Below, in pieces: positions 42,928 through 52,713 of a DNA stretch of 64,000 nt (its first letter is position 1; each line of letters starts with the position of its first letter). Origin of the DNA: Pseudoduganella dura (GTDB lineage: Bacteria; Pseudomonadota; Gammaproteobacteria; Burkholderiales; Burkholderiaceae_D); contig NZ_WNWM01000002.1 of the NCBI RefSeq assembly GCF_009727155.1, positions 2,914,001 through 2,978,000 of the forward strand, read 5' to 3'. The translations under genes were made by a program, and so were the position numbers. A model generated the notes under the pieces. It was not told the DNA's origin and did not search any database. It saw nothing but the letters and a program-made list of their open reading frames with translations.

Positions 42928-45329
42928 AGGCAGCCGATTTCCGTATCGGCTGGCGCCTGCTGCTGCGCGAGCCGGGCTTTTCGTTCGTGACCGTGCTGGG
43001 CATGGCGCTGGCCTGCACCGCCTGCTTCCTGCTGCTCGGCTACGTGCATTATTGCTTCAGCTACGACAGCCACGTGCCGGACGCGGCCCGCGTCGTGCAG
43101 CTGAAGCAGCGCATCAACTGGTTTCCACGGCCCGACTGGGAGGCCCGCGCAATGCTGCCGCTGCGCCAGGTGGCGCTGGACAGCGGCATGGTGGAGCAGG
43201 CCAGCATTGCCGTGCGCCTGCGCGCACCGGTACGGGCCGGCGAGCACCTGCATGACGTGACCCTGCTGGCCGTCGACCCGGCATTTGCCGGCCTCTTCGG
43301 CATCGTGCCGCTGGCCGGGGACCTGACAGCGGCATTGACCCGGCCCGATGCCCTTGCCGTGACCCGGGAAACAGCAGGCCGGCTGTTTGGCACCGCCACC
43401 GGCATATTGGACCGCACCGTGCAGGTGAACGGCGAAACACTGCGGGTGGCGGCCGTGCTGCCCGACCTGCCCGCCAACGCGACCACGCGCTGGGAAGCAC
43501 TGACGGGCCCGCTCAGCCGCGCGCGCCCGGTGGCCGAGCGGACGCTGACGCCAGACTGGAACCGCGGCGGCATCTTCCTGAAGCTGAAGGCGGGTGCCGG
43601 CAACGCCGACTTCGTTGCACTGGAGGCGCTGCTGCAAAAGGCCATCGCCGACTCGCCGATGGAACAGCGCGTGCGATCCGGCGCGATGGGCAAATCGCTG
43701 CAGGGCCGCCCCGGCACCGAAGTCAAACTGCTGGCGCTGCCGGACGCCTACTTCGATCCCGACATGGCGGCCGGCCGTGCCGGCGACAGCTACGGCAAGC
43801 GCTCCAGCGTGCTGGGCCTGGCCGGCATTGCGCTGCTGATCCTGCTGCTGGCGGTGACGAACTACGTAAACCTGGCAACCGTGCGCGCGCAGCAGCGCCA
43901 GCGCGAATCCGGCCTGCGCAAGCTACTCGGCGCCAGCGCGCCGCGCATGGCGGCGCAGTTCCTCGCCGAATCGGTGCTGGTGGCCATGCTGGCAGCGGTA
44001 CTCGGCATGATGCTGGCATGGCTGATGCTGCCCACGTTCGCCGGCCTGGTCGACCGCACATTGACCGGCTTCTTCGCGCCAGTGCGCATTGCCCTGGCGC
44101 TGCTGGCGGCGCTGCTGACAGGCACGTTGGCCAGTACCTGGCCGGCCCTGGTGGCACTACGGGTGCGGCCGGCGGCGGCCCTGGCGGGGCGCGACAACAG
44201 TGAAACGGTCGGCGGCCTGTGGCTGCGCCGCACCCTGACGGCGTTGCAGTTCGCCACCGCGATCGCACTGGGCGGCATGGCGATCGCCGTGGCCTGGCAA
44301 ACGCGCTTCGCCAGCCATGCCGATCCCGGCTTCGATCCGCGGCAGCTGGTCACGATCGACGTGCCGCGCGATGCCACGGCAGCCGATACGATGGCGTTCG
44401 CCGCGGCGGTACGGCGGCTGCCGCTGGCCAGCGGCGCGGCGCTGTCCAACGAAGCGGTCGGCCGCGACGGCAGCAAGGTCGTGCAAAGCTTCCGTACCCG
44501 CGATGGCCGCGACATGCGACTGGAGATCAAGCCGGTGTCGCCGGAATTCTTCAAGGTGTACGGCATCCGGGCGCAGTTCGGCCGGTTGTTCGATGCCGGC
44601 AGCGACAGGCCCGATGGCGACGCGCTGGTGCTCAATGCCGCCGCGGCGACGGCACTGGGATACGCTACCCCGCAAGCGGCGGTCGGCCAGGCGCCGTTCG
44701 CCGAACGCGGCACGGTCGTCGGCATCGCGCCGGCCATCCGCCACAACGACCTGCGCCAGCGCACCGAACCGATCGTCTACGTGCTGTGGCCGAAGGACCA
44801 TGGCGTGCTGACGCTGCGCACTGCCGCGGGCATGGAGGACGTGGAACGCGCACTGGCGCCGCTGTGGCAACGTTACTTCCCGGACCGGATCATGGCGGCG
44901 CAGCCGGCCGCCGCCCTGTTCGCAGCCACCTACCAGGAAGACGCGCGGCTGGCGCGCATGCTGGGTACGGCAAGCATGCTGGCGGTGGCGCTGGCCGCCT
45001 TCGGCATCTACGTGCTGGCGGCCTACAGCGTCCAGCGTAACCGCCGCCAGATCGTGCTGCGCAAGCTGTATGGCGCCGGCCGGGGGGCGATCGCCCGGCT
45101 GCTGGGCCGCGAGTTCGCCGCGCTGCTGGCAGCCGGCGCGCTGGTGGGATTACCACTGGCCTGGCTGGCGATCGAGCGCTACCTGTCCGGCTTCGTCGAA
45201 CGCGCGCCGCTGGGCCAGTGGCCGCTGATCGGCGCCACGCTGCTGGCCGCCCTGGTGGCGCTGCTGGCCACGGCACGCCATTCGCTGGCGGCATTGCGGC
45301 TGCGGCCGGCCGGCGCATTGCGGGACTGA
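42924..45329 (+). CDS. ABC transporter permease with two FtsX-like domains (MacB-like)
   Basis: An 801-residue inner-membrane permease. The N-terminal membrane helix (about 22-42) precedes a large periplasmic MacB-core domain. Three helices follow (about 290-425, with VTNYVNLATVRAQQRQRESGL), then a second periplasmic domain and three C-terminal helices, ending ARHSLAALRLRPAGALRD. The RQRESGLRKLLGASAPRM and RRQIVLRKLYGAGRG motifs mark the two FtsX repeats. This is the duplicated form often regulated by an adjacent two-component system. The substrate is unknown and could be a peptide, lipid or antibiotic. Confidence 0.92.
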   Translation: MKAADFRIGWRLLLREPGFSFVTVLGMALACTACFLLLGYVHYCFSYDSHVPDAARVVQLKQRINWFPRPDWEARAMLPLRQVALDSGMVEQASIAVRLRAPVRAGEHLHDVTLLAVDPAFAGLFGIVPLAGDLTAALTRPDALAVTRETAGRLFGTATGILDRTVQVNGETLRVAAVLPDLPANATTRWEALTGPLSRARPVAERTLTPDWNRGGIFLKLKAGAGNADFVALEALLQKAIADSPMEQRVRSGAMGKSLQGRPGTEVKLLALPDAYFDPDMAAGRAGDSYGKRSSVLGLAGIALLILLLAVTNYVNLATVRAQQRQRESGLRKLLGASAPRMAAQFLAESVLVAMLAAVLGMMLAWLMLPTFAGLVDRTLTGFFAPVRIALALLAALLTGTLASTWPALVALRVRPAAALAGRDNSETVGGLWLRRTLTALQFATAIALGGMAIAVAWQTRFASHADPGFDPRQLVTIDVPRDATAADTMAFAAAVRRLPLASGAALSNEAVGRDGSKVVQSFRTRDGRDMRLEIKPVSPEFFKVYGIRAQFGRLFDAGSDRPDGDALVLNAAAATALGYATPQAAVGQAPFAERGTVVGIAPAIRHNDLRQRTEPIVYVLWPKDHGVLTLRTAAGMEDVERALAPLWQRYFPDRIMAAQPAAALFAATYQEDARLARMLGTASMLAVALAAFGIYVLAAYSVQRNRRQIVLRKLYGAGRGAIARLLGREFAALLAAGALVGLPLAWLAIERYLSGFVERAPLGQWPLIGATLLAALVALLATARHSLAALRLRPAGALRD

Positions 45330-45343
45330 ACCGGCACGGCCCA

Positions 45344-45376
45344 AAAAAATGGCGGCCCCGCGGGCCGCCATTTTTT
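45344..45376. terminator. Bidirectional terminator between the efflux operon and the FKBP gene
   Basis: Arms AAAAAATGGCGGCC and GGCCGCCATTTTTT (14 bp, perfect) around a 5-nt loop. It has T runs on both strands and serves the two convergent genes. Confidence 0.9.
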
Positions 45377-45387
45377 GCGTATCTCGC

Positions 45388-45828
45388 TCAGCGCTTGATC
45401 GCCAGCATCTCGATCTCGAAGATCAGCGTGGCATTGGCGGGAATGGCGCTACCGCGGCCGGCACTGCCATAGGCCAGCGCTGGCGGAATGACCAGGCGGC
45501 GCTTGCCGCCGACGCGCATGCCGGCCACGCCCTGGTCCCAGCCGGCGATCACGGCGCCTTTGCCCAGCTGGAAGGTCAGCGGACTCGCGGCGGTGGCCTG
45601 GTCGAACTGCGTGCCCTTGCTGTCGGTCTTGGTGGTGTCCTGCAGCCAGCCCGTGTAGGCCACGGTCACCGAGTCGCCGGCGATCGCCTCGATACCCGTG
45701 CCCACGGCCAGGTCGGTCGAGACCAGCGTTGCGGGGACGACCGCCGGCGCTTCGTCGTCGGAACCGCCGCAGGCGGTCAGGAACAGCGCGCAAGCCAGCG
45801 TTGCGATAATTTGGAACATCGATTTCAT
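45388..45828 (-). CDS. FKBP-type peptidyl-prolyl isomerase lipoprotein
   Basis: A lipid-anchored periplasmic prolyl isomerase of 146 aa. A lipoprotein signal ends in the lipobox LTAC with Cys20. A short acidic linker GGSDDEAP follows, then one FKBP domain with SVTVAYTGWL, FQLGKGAVIAGWDQGVAGM and LIFEIEMLAI. The domain is complete. The residue after the lipid Cys is Gly, which favours outer-membrane sorting. It is convergent with the efflux operon. Confidence 0.93.
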   Translation of the reverse strand: MKSMFQIIATLACALFLTACGGSDDEAPAVVPATLVSTDLAVGTGIEAIAGDSVTVAYTGWLQDTTKTDSKGTQFDQATAASPLTFQLGKGAVIAGWDQGVAGMRVGGKRRLVIPPALAYGSAGRGSAIPANATLIFEIEMLAIKR

Positions 45829-45959
45829 GAAGTCACTCTTGTCTGTTAATACAAAACGGTTGGATGATCGTGCTGCCTGGGAAGCGGCAGTTTAACAGAC
45901 TGCCATTGCCGCTCCCCGGGCACAACATTTCTTTACAAATTTGCCGGTCGTTTCACCCC

Positions 45960-47831
45960 TCAGATCTCGACCTGGGTGCCCAGTTCGATCACCCGGTTCG
46001 GCGGAATCTGGTAATAGTCGGCCGCGGCGCGCGCGTTGCGCGACATCGCCACGAACAGGTGTTCGCGCCATGGCGCCATGCCCTGCTGCGGCGCCGAGAT
46101 CACGGTCTGGCGGGCGATGAAGAACGAGGTTTCCATCATCTCGAATGTCAGGCCGTACCCGGCGCACTGGTCGAGGATGACGGGAATGTCCGGCTCGTCC
46201 TTGAAGCCGTAGCTCACGTTGACCTGGTAGCACTGGTGCCCCAGGTCCGTGATGCGCACCTGGTTCTCGGGCGCCACGTAGGGCTCTTCCAGGATGTGCA
46301 CGGTGAGGAATACCACGCGCTCGTGCAGCACCTTGTTGTGCGACAGGTTGTGCAGCATCGCATGGGGCACGCCATCGCTCTCGCCGCGCAGGAACACGGC
46401 GGTGCCGGGTACCCGCACCGGCGGCGCCACGAACAGGGAACTGAGGAAGTCCTCCAGCGGGATCGCGTGTTTTTGCAGGTTGAGGAACACGAGGTGGCGG
46501 CCGGTGCGCCACGTGAGCATGATGGTAAACAGCGCGGTACCCAGCAGCAGCGGCATCCAGCCGCCATGGAACAGCTTCAGCGTGCAGGCCGAGAACAGCA
46601 GCACGTCGATGACGAGGAAGAAGCCGGTGGCGGCGATGCATACCGGCAGCGGCAGGTGCCAGCGGTAGCGGATCACGAAGAACGTCAGGATGGTGGTGGC
46701 CAGCATCGTGGCCGATACCGCGATGCCATAGGCACCCGCCAGCGCGTCCGAAGAGCCGAAGCCCACCACCGCGATCAGCACCACGATCAGCTGCAGCCAG
46801 TTGACGGCCGGGATATAGATCTGGCCGATCTGGTGTTCGGACGTGTGCATCACGCGCATGCGCGGCAGCAGGCCCAGCGCGATGGCCTGCTTCGTCATCG
46901 AGAACGTGCCGGAGATCGTGGCCTGCGATGCGATCACGGTGGCCATCGTGGCCAGCACCACCAGCGGATAGATGCTCCAGCTGCCCAGCTGCTGGAAGAA
47001 CGGATTCGAGATCGCTTCCGGCGCATGCAGCAGCAGCGCGCCCTGGCCGAAGTAATTCAGCGCCAGCGCCGGGAACGCCACCATGAACCATGCCATGCGG
47101 ATCGGCTTCTTGCCGAAGTGGCCCATGTCCGCATACAGCGCCTCGGCGCCGGTAAAGGCCAGCACCACGGCGCCCAGGCCCACGAACGCGATGAAACCGT
47201 TGTCGATCATGAAGTACACCGCGTGCAGCGGGTTCAGCGCGCGCAGGATGTCGGGCCGTTCGACGATGTTCACCAGGCCCATGGCCGCCAGCGCGGCGAA
47301 CCACAGCACCATGATGGGCCCGAAAAAGCGGCCGATCCCGGCCGTGCCGTGCCGCTGCACCGAATACAGCAGCACCAGCACCACGATCGTCAGCGGCACG
47401 ACATAGGGGGCCAGCGCGGGCGTGGCCACTTCCAGGCCTTCCATCGCGCTCAGCACCGAGATGGCGGGCGTGACCACGCTGTCGCCGTAGAACATCGTGG
47501 CGCCCAGCACGCCCAGCACCAGCAGCGGGAAATGCCACCCGGAGCGCTTGCTCACGGAATTGAGCGCCAGTGCCATCAGCGCCATGATGCCGCCCTCGCC
47601 GCGATTGTCCGCGCGCAGCACCAGAGTCACATACTTCAGGGAAACAACGATCGTCAGGCCCCAGAAGATCAGGGACACCACGCCCAGCAGGTTGGCTTCG
47701 TTCAGCACCAGGCCATGGTCGGGGTCGAAGATGGTTTTCAGGGTATAGAGGGGGCTGGTACCGATGTCGCCGTAGACGATGCCCACCGCCGCCAGCGTCA
47801 GGGCGGCGAGGCTGCTTTTCTTGTCTGTCAA
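45960..47831 (-). CDS. kup: Low-affinity potassium transporter Kup
   Basis: A K+ uptake protein of 623 aa with about 12 membrane segments in the first 430 residues and a cytoplasmic C-terminal tail. The N-terminus LAALTLAAVGIVYGDIGTSPLYTLK and the later GDSVVTPAISVLSA are Kup hallmarks. I place the start at a TTG (47829-47831), 16 codons before GDIGTSPLY, with a CGGGTG site before it. Longer frames into the GNAT promoter region lack conserved sequence. The tail ends NRVIELGTQVEI, as usual. Confidence 0.9.
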   Translation of the reverse strand: MTDKKSSLAALTLAAVGIVYGDIGTSPLYTLKTIFDPDHGLVLNEANLLGVVSLIFWGLTIVVSLKYVTLVLRADNRGEGGIMALMALALNSVSKRSGWHFPLLVLGVLGATMFYGDSVVTPAISVLSAMEGLEVATPALAPYVVPLTIVVLVLLYSVQRHGTAGIGRFFGPIMVLWFAALAAMGLVNIVERPDILRALNPLHAVYFMIDNGFIAFVGLGAVVLAFTGAEALYADMGHFGKKPIRMAWFMVAFPALALNYFGQGALLLHAPEAISNPFFQQLGSWSIYPLVVLATMATVIASQATISGTFSMTKQAIALGLLPRMRVMHTSEHQIGQIYIPAVNWLQLIVVLIAVVGFGSSDALAGAYGIAVSATMLATTILTFFVIRYRWHLPLPVCIAATGFFLVIDVLLFSACTLKLFHGGWMPLLLGTALFTIMLTWRTGRHLVFLNLQKHAIPLEDFLSSLFVAPPVRVPGTAVFLRGESDGVPHAMLHNLSHNKVLHERVVFLTVHILEEPYVAPENQVRITDLGHQCYQVNVSYGFKDEPDIPVILDQCAGYGLTFEMMETSFFIARQTVISAPQQGMAPWREHLFVAMSRNARAAADYYQIPPNRVIELGTQVEI

Positions 47832-47956
47832 AGTTGCACCCGAAGTAAATTTTGCGCATTGCACAATAGGCCAACTGCCCTTGAAAAGCAAGCTGGCGGC
47901 CCCCAGCGCATGCCATGCCGTTGTGTTAAGGTCGCGCCTCGTGAAAGGATGCCGCG

Positions 47957-48451
47957 ATGACCGCCGCAAGGACCAGCTCAATGAACAGCTCAGTGACCAG
48001 CCCAATGGCCGATGCAATGACCATCGATGAAGCGACGCCGGCCGATGTGCCCCGCCTGTTCGAGGTGTGGCAGGCAGCGGTCCGCGCCACCCATGATTTC
48101 CTCACCGGGGAAGCCATCGACACCCTGGCGCCGCTGGTACGAGAACTGCTCGGCACGTTTGCTCCACTGTACTGCCTGCGCGACAGTACCGGCGCGCCGT
48201 ACGCGTTCATCGGCGTGGCGGCTGGCAACATCGACATGCTGTTCGTCCACCCCGACCGGCGCGGCGGCGGCGCCGGCCGCGCGCTGGCGGCATTCGCCAT
48301 CGGCACGCTGGGCGCCACGAAGGTCGACGTCAACGAGCAGAACGGCCAGGCCGCCGGCTTCTATGCGCGGCTGGGGTTCAGGCAGGTCGGGCGCTCGGAA
48401 CGCGACCCGTTCGGCCATCCGTACCCGATCCTGCACCTGGAGCTGGCATGA
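47957..48451 (+). CDS. GNAT family N-acetyltransferase (YjaB-like)
   Basis: A 164-residue acetyltransferase with the acetyl-CoA motif HPDRRGGGAGRALAA near residues 97-111 and VDVNEQNGQAAGFYARLGF near the end, as in YjaB. An AAAGGA site precedes the ATG at 47957. A second ATG (MTIDEATP, 48017) also begins a family-like N-terminus and is the alternative. The first 20 residues are Thr/Ser/Met-rich and may not be conserved. It overlaps rarD by 4 bp. Confidence 0.85.
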   Translation: MTAARTSSMNSSVTSPMADAMTIDEATPADVPRLFEVWQAAVRATHDFLTGEAIDTLAPLVRELLGTFAPLYCLRDSTGAPYAFIGVAAGNIDMLFVHPDRRGGGAGRALAAFAIGTLGATKVDVNEQNGQAAGFYARLGFRQVGRSERDPFGHPYPILHLELA

Positions 48452-49344
48452 CGAAAGAAAGACAAGGCGCGGGCGTGCTCAATGCCACGACCGCCTTCCT
48501 GCTGTGGGGCCTGTTCCCGCTGTATTTCCATGCGATCGGCGAAGTGCCGCCGGTGGAAATCCTGGCGCACCGCATGGTGTGGTCGCTGCTGTTCCTGTGC
48601 ATCGTGCTGACGGTACGCCGCCAATGGAAGTGGCTGCCGGACGTGCTGCGCAAGCCGAAAGTGGTGGCCACGTTCGCCGCCAGCGCCCTGCTGCTGTCGG
48701 CCAACTGGTTCATCTATATCTGGGCCGTCAACAATGGCCATGTGATCGATGCCAGCCTGGGCTATTTCATCACGCCGCTGTTCAACGTGCTGCTGGGCCT
48801 GTTCGTGCTGAAGGAACGGCTGCGCGGCGGCCAGTGGATCGCCATCGGCGTGGCCGCCGCCGGCGTGGCATGGCTCACCTGGCAGGCCGGCACGCTGCCG
48901 TGGATCGCGCTGGTGCTGGCCGCCACGTTCGGTGCCTATGGCCTGCTGCGCAAGACCGCCGCGCTGGCGGCGCTCGAAGGCCTGTCGTTCGAGACGCTGC
49001 TGCTGTTCCCCCTGGCGGCCGGCTACGTGGTCTGGCTGACGGTGCACGGCGCCAATACGTTCGTGAACACGCCCAGCGACACCACGCGCGCGCTGCTGGT
49101 GGCCGCCGGCCCGATCACCGCGATCCCGCTGCTGCTGTTCGCCGCCGGCGCGCGGAAAATCCCGCTGTCGGTGCTGGGCATGCTGCAGTACATCGCGCCG
49201 ACGATCCAGATGGTCCTCGGGCTGGTCGTGTTCCACGAAACGTTCACCAGCGCGCGGCTGGCCGGCTTCATCGTGATCTGGAGCGCGCTGGCCCTGTACG
49301 TGGCGGAGGGGTTCATCACGTCGCGGCGGACGGCGGCCAGCTAG
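48448..49344 (+). CDS. rarD: EamA family transporter RarD
   Basis: A 298-residue drug/metabolite-type permease with ten predicted membrane segments. FLLWGLFPLYFHAIGEVPPVEILAHR and WFIYIWAVNNGHVIDASLGYFI are strongly RarD-like. The name comes from E. coli, where it relates to chloramphenicol sensitivity, and its real substrate is unknown. Its ATG overlaps the stop of the GNAT gene. Confidence 0.92.
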   Translation: MTKERQGAGVLNATTAFLLWGLFPLYFHAIGEVPPVEILAHRMVWSLLFLCIVLTVRRQWKWLPDVLRKPKVVATFAASALLLSANWFIYIWAVNNGHVIDASLGYFITPLFNVLLGLFVLKERLRGGQWIAIGVAAAGVAWLTWQAGTLPWIALVLAATFGAYGLLRKTAALAALEGLSFETLLLFPLAAGYVVWLTVHGANTFVNTPSDTTRALLVAAGPITAIPLLLFAAGARKIPLSVLGMLQYIAPTIQMVLGLVVFHETFTSARLAGFIVIWSALALYVAEGFITSRRTAAS

Positions 49345-49427
49345 CGGCTCACTGGCCCTCCCGCCACGTTTGGCGTATCCTTGTTGACCTTCTTTACAGT
49401 CACCTCACTCAATTCGAGAATTTCTCA

Positions 49428-51095
49428 ATGGCAAATTACGTCTATACCATGAACCGCGTGGGCAAAATCGTCCCGCCCAAGCGCCAGATCCTGAAAGATA
49501 TTTCGCTCTCGTTCTTCCCGGGTGCGAAGATCGGCGTGCTGGGCCTGAACGGCTCCGGTAAGTCGACCTTGCTGAAGATTATGGCCGGCATCGATACCGA
49601 CATCCAGGGCGAAGCGCGCCCGATGCCGGGCCTGTCGATCGGCTACCTGCCGCAGGAACCGCAGCTCGATCCGGAAAAAACCGTGCGCCAGGAAGTGGAA
49701 TCGGGCCTGGGCGAAGCGTTCGAAGCGCAGGCCAAGCTCGACGCCGTGTACGCCGCCTATGCCGAGGAAGATGCCGACTTCGACGCGCTGGCCGCCGAAC
49801 AGCAGCGCCTGGAATCGATCCTGGCGGCCGCCGATGGCGGCAACCTGAACCTGCAGCTGGAAATGGCCGCCGATGCGCTGCGCCTGCCGCCTTGGGATGC
49901 GAAGATCGGCGTGCTGTCGGGCGGTGAAAAGCGTCGCGTGGCACTGTGCAAGCTGCTGTTGTCCAAGCCGGACATGCTGCTGCTCGACGAACCGACCAAC
50001 CACCTCGATGCCGAATCGGTCGAATGGCTCGAACAGTTCCTGCTGCGCTTCCCGGGCACCGTGGTGGGCATCACCCACGATCGCTACTTCCTCGACAACG
50101 CCGCCGAATGGATCCTGGAACTGGACCGCGGCCACGGCATTCCCTGGAAAGGCAACTACAGCTCGTGGCTGGACCAGAAGGGCGCGCGCCTGAAGCAGGA
50201 AGAATCCACCGAATCGGCCCGCCAGAAGGCGCTGAAGACGGAACTGGAATGGTCGCGCCAGAATCCGAAGGCGCGCCAGGCCAAGTCGAAGGCCCGCCTG
50301 GCCCGCTTCAACGAACTGTCCGAATACGAATACCAGAAACGCAACGAGACGCAGGAGATCTTCATCCCCGTCGCCGAACGCCTGGGCAACGACGTCATCG
50401 AGTTCAAGAACGTATCGAAAGCATTCGGCGACCGCCTGCTGATCGACAACCTGTCGTTCATCGTGCCGCCGGGCGCGATCGTGGGCATCATCGGCCCGAA
50501 CGGCGCCGGTAAATCCACGCTGTTCAAGATGATCGCCGGCATCGACACGCCGGACAGCGGCGAAGTCGTGATCGGCAAGACCGCCAAGGTGTCGCTGGTG
50601 GACCAGAGCCGTGATGAACTGGCCAACAACAAGACCGTGTTCGACGATGTATCCGGCGGTGCCGACATGCTGAGCGTGGGCCGCTTCGAGATGCCGTCGC
50701 GCGCGTATCTCGGCCGTTTCAACTTCAAGGGCGGCGACCAGCAGAAGATCGTCGGCAACCTGTCCGGCGGCGAACGCGGCCGCCTGCACCTGGCCAAGAC
50801 GCTGCTCAAGGGCGGCAACGTGCTGCTGCTCGATGAACCGTCGAACGACCTGGACGTGGAAACGCTGCGCGCGCTGGAAGACGCGCTGCTCGAATTCGCC
50901 GGCTCCGTGATGGTGATCTCGCACGATCGCTGGTTCCTGGACCGGATCGCCACCCACATCCTGGCCTTCGAAGGCAATTCGCAGGTGACGTTCTTTGACG
51001 GCAACTACCAGGAATACGAAGCAGACAAGAAGAAACGCCTCGGCGAGGAAGGCGCCAAGCCGAAGCGCATCCGCTACAAGCCGCTGACGAATTAA
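49428..51095 (+). CDS. ettA: Energy-dependent translational throttle protein EttA
   Basis: An ABC-F protein of 555 aa that binds the ribosome E site and gates entry to elongation by ATP/ADP ratio. It has two ATPase domains: Walker A GLNGSGKST and GPNGAGKST, signatures LSGGEKRR and LSGGERGR, Walker B DEPTNHLD and DEPSNDLD. A linker region lies between (about 240-310) with SARQKALKTELEWSRQNPK. The N-terminus MANYVYTMNRVGK and C-terminus RIRYKPLTN are classic EttA. It is a single gene with a strong terminator. Confidence 0.97.
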   Translation: MANYVYTMNRVGKIVPPKRQILKDISLSFFPGAKIGVLGLNGSGKSTLLKIMAGIDTDIQGEARPMPGLSIGYLPQEPQLDPEKTVRQEVESGLGEAFEAQAKLDAVYAAYAEEDADFDALAAEQQRLESILAAADGGNLNLQLEMAADALRLPPWDAKIGVLSGGEKRRVALCKLLLSKPDMLLLDEPTNHLDAESVEWLEQFLLRFPGTVVGITHDRYFLDNAAEWILELDRGHGIPWKGNYSSWLDQKGARLKQEESTESARQKALKTELEWSRQNPKARQAKSKARLARFNELSEYEYQKRNETQEIFIPVAERLGNDVIEFKNVSKAFGDRLLIDNLSFIVPPGAIVGIIGPNGAGKSTLFKMIAGIDTPDSGEVVIGKTAKVSLVDQSRDELANNKTVFDDVSGGADMLSVGRFEMPSRAYLGRFNFKGGDQQKIVGNLSGGERGRLHLAKTLLKGGNVLLLDEPSNDLDVETLRALEDALLEFAGSVMVISHDRWFLDRIATHILAFEGNSQVTFFDGNYQEYEADKKKRLGEEGAKPKRIRYKPLTN

Positions 51096-51112
51096 GCCGG
51101 CTTGGGCGAACA

Positions 51113-51144
51113 AAAACGGACTCCCGACGGAGTCCGTTTTTTTT
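51113..51144. terminator. Bidirectional terminator after ettA
   Basis: Arms AAAACGGACTCC and GGAGTCCGTTTT with a 4-nt loop, then T8 on the plus strand. The A run allows some function for the convergent barrel gene. Confidence 0.9.
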
Positions 51145-51258
51145 GCTCTTCATCTTCTCTCACGAAGACAAGCTCTTCCGGTGAGGCGGGCACAGGGACA
51201 TTGGCGTTCTTTTCGAACCGCCGTTGTCGCGCCCGGCCTCGATCGGTACAACGCCGGC

Positions 51259-51843
51259 TTAGAAGCTGTAGCGTGCGTTCAGCGACACGGCACCCTTGCT
51301 GCGGCCCACGTCGATGTCGTTCTTGCCGTAGTGCTCATATTCCAGCGACAGCGCCACTTTCTCGTTTACCGCATATTCGGCGCCCAGCGAGGCATAGACC
51401 GAATTGCGGCTGCTGTCGCCGTTCCAGGCGGCGGCCAGGCCGGTGGCACTCACTTCATTCTTGTTGTGGGCCACGCCCAGCTTGCCGAACACGTTGACCT
51501 TTTCCGCTACCGGGTAGCTGGCCTTGCCGGCCAGGTAATACGATTTCGAATCCGCTTCGGCACGGCCGCTGGCACCGTTCACCGTGTAGGCGTAATCGGA
51601 TTTGCCGAAGTCGGTGTAACCGGCTTCCACGGCGAACATCGGGTTGATCTGGTAGCCGGCGAAGAACTTGCCGCCGTATTCGTGCTTGCTGTTGTCCACG
51701 CCGGACGTATCGTTGCGCAGCTCGTAGCGATGTTCGCTGACGACGCCGCCGATACCGACATACGGCGATCCATCGGCAGCATGAGCGGAAACGGCACCGA
51801 AGGCGGCAGCGGAAGCAACAATGGCAAGAATGGTGTTTTTCAT
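51259..51843 (-). CDS. Outer membrane beta-barrel protein
   Basis: A 194-residue exported barrel. The signal peptide (KNTILAIVASAAAFGAVSAHA, cleaved about residue 22) is followed by eight alternating amphipathic strands, such as FAVEAGYTDFGKSDYAY, YYLAGKASYP and VALSLEYEHYGK. It ends in SLNARYSF, with the C-terminal Phe needed for outer-membrane assembly. It resembles OmpA-type N-terminal barrels and OprF/OmpW-like porins without a peptidoglycan-binding domain. The function is unknown. Confidence 0.85.
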   Translation of the reverse strand: MKNTILAIVASAAAFGAVSAHAADGSPYVGIGGVVSEHRYELRNDTSGVDNSKHEYGGKFFAGYQINPMFAVEAGYTDFGKSDYAYTVNGASGRAEADSKSYYLAGKASYPVAEKVNVFGKLGVAHNKNEVSATGLAAAWNGDSSRNSVYASLGAEYAVNEKVALSLEYEHYGKNDIDVGRSKGAVSLNARYSF

Positions 51844-52067
51844 GATTGATCTCTCAGCAAAATGGTTGTTCTGACGGTGCTGCGGGATCGCTGTTCATTT
51901 ATGTGAGGAACCGCGATGAGACCAAGATATCATCGGACCTCATTTATAAAAGGTCCATTTCCGTAATAATTGTTAGCAGATGTAATGACCATTGAAACGA
52001 AGGGAACACCCCCAAACTGGCGGCGTTCCCTTAAAAAACCCTAATAAAGTGTTGTCGTGAAACGCTT

Positions 52068-52664
52068 TCAGCGAATCATGCGAAAGGTGAGGTTGACGCG
52101 CAGGCCGCGTGGCCTGGTTTCCTTGTTGATGCCATGGCGCCAGTGCTCCTGTAGCGCACCGGCCATCAGCAGCAGGCTGCCGTCGGTCAGGTCCAGCTTG
52201 AGGGTGCCCGCCCGTTTCCTGTGCTTGAGGATGAAGGTGCGCGTGGCGCCGAACGTGACGGACGCAATGACGGGCTCGGGGCCGAGCTCGGGCTCGTCGT
52301 CGCTGTGGAAGCCCATGCTGTCGCGCTCGTTGCGGTAGCAGTTCAGCAGCACGCTGTTGAAGCGCGCGCCGGTGGCCTCTTCCACGGCGCGCTTGATGTC
52401 GAGCAGCAGCGGCGTGAACGGCAACGGGTGGAAGGTGCGGCCCGAATAGGTATAGCGCGCCTCGCCGTACCAGGCGGAAAGCCGCGGCTGCTTCTGGGCC
52501 TTGCCGAACAGGAAAATGGTTTCTTCGCGCCACGCGATCTCGTCGAGCAGCCGGCGCAATATCACGTCATTCGGGATGTCGAGCGGCAATTGCGACAGGA
52601 ACGACAGTGCGCCATCCTCGATCGGTATGGGCTGCAGGGTGGCGTCGGCGGAGAACAGGTCCAT
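52068..52664 (-). CDS. AlkB-like alpha-ketoglutarate-dependent dioxygenase
   Basis: An Fe(II)/2-oxoglutarate dioxygenase of 198 aa, in the ALKBH2/3-like group that repairs alkylated DNA bases. Iron ligands are His120 and Asp122 (GFHSDDE) and His177 (EHWRHGI). The 2-oxoglutarate Arg is in RGLRVNLTFR. WYGEARYTYSGR is the typical substrate lid. The start is the ATG at 52664, 50 bp from the divergent molybdopterin-type gene. The longer frame upstream overlaps that gene and is rejected. Confidence 0.92.
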   Translation of the reverse strand: MDLFSADATLQPIPIEDGALSFLSQLPLDIPNDVILRRLLDEIAWREETIFLFGKAQKQPRLSAWYGEARYTYSGRTFHPLPFTPLLLDIKRAVEEATGARFNSVLLNCYRNERDSMGFHSDDEPELGPEPVIASVTFGATRTFILKHRKRAGTLKLDLTDGSLLLMAGALQEHWRHGINKETRPRGLRVNLTFRMIR

Positions 52665-52713
52665 GACGCATGATAATGGCGGCTTCGAGCCACCAAGACA
52701 AGGAGGAAACCTG

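Noticed and set aside
42369..45329. A 986-codon frame for the permease
   Set aside because: The extra N-terminal part overlaps the ATPase gene. The membrane protein begins at the ATG at 42924.
45864..47960. A 698-codon plus-strand frame across kup
   Set aside because: Antisense to kup. His/Gln/Arg-rich low-complexity shadow.
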